Under the pieces are notes generated by a model that was given only the letters and a program-made list of their open reading frames with translations, was not told where the DNA came from and made no database searches. Below, piece after piece: positions 61,932 through 64,000 of a stretch of 64,000 nucleotides of DNA. Made by a program: the position numbers and the translations under genes. This DNA comes from Pseudochryseolinea flava (lineage in GTDB: Bacteria; Bacteroidota; Bacteroidia; Cytophagales; Cyclobacteriaceae), in the NCBI RefSeq assembly GCF_003286915.1, contig NZ_QMFY01000001.1, positions 930,001 through 994,000 on the forward strand, written 5' to 3'. Within the stretch, counting starts at the first letter, position 1; each line of letters starts with the position of its first letter.

Positions 61932-64000
61932 TTAGTTAGGTTTCCAGACTGGCTCAAGATCTGGAACATACGTTGAATCTTGATCTGCTGTAACGTAATC
62001 GCTACAATTTAAAGAGCCTTCCATTTTCGAAGGACGTTTGAAATATCCCTTCTTGTAACCTGTTTCCGGATGACGATAAACTTTCAGCATATACTTATCC
62101 CAAATAGGTCTCGCTGATTTTGTACCTGCTCCAAAATCCCACGACGGAAAACGTATACTTCTCTCGTCTCCGCCTACCCAAACACCTGTTACAAGGTTGT
62201 GTGTAACACCGATGTACCAACCGTCGGAAGCATTGTCCGTCGTTCCAGTTTTTCCACCGATTTCGTTGTCCTTTTTAAGATCATAGCTTAATCCCAACGA
62301 AGTTCCACCAGATTCTTCAACACCACCTTTCAACATGTAAACCATTTTATAAGCCGTTGCTTCATTAATTGCCAAAGTTGTTTTCGGAACAAAGTTTTCA
62401 ATTACGTTTCCATTTTTGTCTTCAATGCGCGTGATGTAATACGGCTCAATTGCTAAACCGAGATTGACGAAACCACAATAAGCGCCGACCATATCGTAAA
62501 GAGACACATCACTTGTTCCTAAACAGATAGACGGAACAGCATCGAGTTTTGTTTTTATCCCAAGACGCTTGGCAAAATCCACAACATTATCAGGTTTAAC
62601 TTTGTCAACCATTTGTGCTGTGATGGAATTGAGTGAACGAGCCATTGCTTGACGAATGGTCATCTTCTCTCCTGATCCGCGTGTACCATCAGCATTGTAC
62701 GGCGTCCACGTGCCCCCTGGAACTTGAATCGTCGGTGATATGTCATAGAGTTCTAAACACGGAGAAAAACCATCTTCGATCGCTTTGCCATAAACGAAAG
62801 GCTTGAAGGTTGAACCGGGTTGACGTGTTGATTGCTTCACGTGATCGAACTTAAAATACTTATGGTTCAATCCACCCACCCATGCTTTCACAGCACCCGT
62901 TGTTGGGTCCATAGACATCATACCACTTTGAAGGAACTTATTGTAATACGCCAATGAGTCCATCGAACTGAACAAAGTATCACGCTCACCTTTCCAGCTG
63001 AAGATCGTCATCTTTTTCTTCTTGTTGAGCATGATTTCAATAGAGTCAGAATTCGTGCCGTAGCGCGAAACAAGATTTTTGTATGTTTCTGTCCGTTTGA
63101 TTTTTTTTGCTAAGAAGTTTTTCACTTCACCGCCGGTGTTCTCATCGACCCAAGGGTTTCTATTCCTTAACTTCCACTGCTTTACAAATTCAGCTTGTAG
63201 TTTCGTCATGTGTTCCGTCATCGCCTCTTCCGCGTAACGTTGCATACGGCTATCTATCGTCGTATAAATTTTTAGACCTGAATCCCAGAGATCGTAGTTG
63301 TGCTCTTTACACCATGCGATTAAATCGTTTCGCAATACGTTTCTGAAATATGTTGCTAATCCTTGGTTTTGATTTTGTACAGCAAACTTTAATTCGATTG
63401 GTGTAACCTTTAGCGAATCGTATAATGATTTGTCGATATACTCGTAGCTATACAGTTTGTAGAGAACTTCATTACGTTTTTTAAAGGCTGCGTCAGGATG
63501 TAGATTGGGATTGAACGCTGATGGGTTTTGTAGCATACCCACAAATACAGCAGACTCAACAATATTTAGACTATCAGGTTGTTTGTTGAAATACGTTTCG
63601 GCGGCTACCTTAATGCCATAAGCATTGCTGCTGAATTCAGTTGTATTGAGATACATCGTGATGATCTCCTCTTTCGTGAAGTTGCGTTCAAGGTGAACCG
63701 AGATGATCCACTCTTTAGTTTTTTGGACAATTCGTCGCGGATACTTTCCAAGCTTCGCGATTGGGCCATCCATTTCTGGATTCAGCGTATATAAGTTTTT
63801 GGCAAGCTGTTGTGTTATTGTACTTCCGCCACCCGCTGGATCAAACGTTAACAACCCCCACACTACACGCACGTACGACCAAAAATCCATTCCGGAGTGC
63901 TTGTAGAAACGACGGTCTTCGGATAACAGTAATGTATTGACTAACTCCGGCGACAGTTGTTCGTAGGTTACCTGACTTCTGTTATAGCGAAAGTAGCGTC
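61932..64000 (-). CDS. Class A penicillin-binding protein 1A (partial)
   Basis: The frame is open through the right edge, so about 689 residues of the C-terminal part are seen and the N-terminus with the membrane anchor is missing. The glycosyltransferase domain has the catalytic motif SEDRRFYKHSGMDF and GGGSTITQQLAKNLY. The transpeptidase domain shows SxxK in GSTFKPFVYG, SxN in RSLNSITAQ and the KTGTTDNASDGWYIG motif. It polymerises and cross-links peptidoglycan in the periplasm. An apparent ATG at 63890 lies inside the glycosyltransferase domain and is not the start. uvrC follows after eight bases. Confidence 0.94.
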   Translation of the reverse strand, partial: RYFRYNRSQVTYEQLSPELVNTLLLSEDRRFYKHSGMDFWSYVRVVWGLLTFDPAGGGSTITQQLAKNLYTLNPEMDGPIAKLGKYPRRIVQKTKEWIISVHLERNFTKEEIITMYLNTTEFSSNAYGIKVAAETYFNKQPDSLNIVESAVFVGMLQNPSAFNPNLHPDAAFKKRNEVLYKLYSYEYIDKSLYDSLKVTPIELKFAVQNQNQGLATYFRNVLRNDLIAWCKEHNYDLWDSGLKIYTTIDSRMQRYAEEAMTEHMTKLQAEFVKQWKLRNRNPWVDENTGGEVKNFLAKKIKRTETYKNLVSRYGTNSDSIEIMLNKKKKMTIFSWKGERDTLFSSMDSLAYYNKFLQSGMMSMDPTTGAVKAWVGGLNHKYFKFDHVKQSTRQPGSTFKPFVYGKAIEDGFSPCLELYDISPTIQVPGGTWTPYNADGTRGSGEKMTIRQAMARSLNSITAQMVDKVKPDNVVDFAKRLGIKTKLDAVPSICLGTSDVSLYDMVGAYCGFVNLGLAIEPYYITRIEDKNGNVIENFVPKTTLAINEATAYKMVYMLKGGVEESGGTSLGLSYDLKKDNEIGGKTGTTDNASDGWYIGVTHNLVTGVWVGGDERSIRFPSWDFGAGTKSARPIWDKYMLKVYRHPETGYKKGYFKRPSKMEGSLNCSDYVTADQDSTYVPDLEPVWKPN

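Noticed and set aside
1-64000. tRNA, rRNA, riboswitch, prophage or IS element
   Set aside because: No cloverleaf, rRNA or known riboswitch pattern, transposase, integrase or terminal inverted repeats were seen in reading both strands; covariance-model searches were not possible.

Overview
The window looks like chromosomal DNA from a free-living Bacteroidota bacterium, most likely of the Cytophagales (Chryseolinea/Ohtaekwangia-like; this placement is inference). Support comes from a gliding/type IX secretion (T9SS) cluster of PorP/SprF, GldK, GldL, GldM and GldN, and from a secreted protein with a T9SS C-terminal sorting domain. Further support is the order rpmB-rpmG-DUF4295-ftsY near rimO, two TonB-dependent receptors with carboxypeptidase-regulatory-like domains, and families largely confined to the phylum (DUF4249, DUF4271, DUF4286, DUF6048, DUF6452). 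At least eleven genes also carry a TAnnTTTG -7 promoter box, the motif of the Bacteroidota primary sigma factor. No tRNA, rRNA, CRISPR array, IS element, prophage or integrase was seen, and no gap between genes exceeds about 220 bases.

Layout. 1-7.7 kb: a partial 2OG-Fe(II) oxygenase, an LEA2 lipoprotein, proC, a lipoprotein, a MATE exporter, two tandem secreted paralogues of unknown function, DUF3253, an RluA-family pseudouridine synthase and a small antitoxin-like protein. 7.9-9.8 kb: yajC, a YbbR-domain protein and coaE. 9.9-15.4 kb: a complete RND efflux operon (adaptor, pump, TolC). 15.6-24.1 kb: purine nucleoside phosphorylase, a VOC protein, uvrA, a LytS/LytTR-type two-component pair, and the two enzymes that turn agmatine into putrescine. 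24.2-30.3 kb: a three-gene outer-membrane module (STN-type TonB receptor, DUF4249 lipoprotein, macroglobulin-like protein with a receptor-plug-like domain). 30.3-40.7 kb: folate and bacillithiol enzymes, rimO, DUF6452/DUF6048, ftsY, ribosomal protein genes, a HAD phosphatase and the T9SS cargo protein. 40.8-49.7 kb: murF, a 12-copy heptanucleotide array, DUF2461, a second TonB receptor, DUF4286, a GNAT enzyme, a large zinc metalloprotease and a TspO-like membrane protein. 49.7-54.3 kb: an NdpA-like nucleoid protein with a TerB-like partner, hemW, and DUF4271 with hemD. 54.5-60.1 kb: the gliding/T9SS operon. 60.1-64 kb: uvrC and a class A penicillin-binding protein that runs off the window.

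How the parts fit. The GldK-N proteins build the T9SS ring and motor; the FG-GAP protein at 38.5-40.7 kb is a likely substrate. UvrA and UvrC belong to nucleotide excision repair. MurF and the class A PBP serve peptidoglycan synthesis. HemD makes the uroporphyrinogen III ring and HemW is a heme chaperone. FtsY and YajC serve Sec/SRP export. Most of the window is core genome. The least ordinary items are a chitin-binding-like insertion in GldN, a threefold internal repeat in the DUF6452 protein, the receptor/DUF4249/macroglobulin-plug module, the ATTAACG array, and three evenly spaced AAAGTG motifs ahead of the gliding operon. I found no convincing wholly new system.
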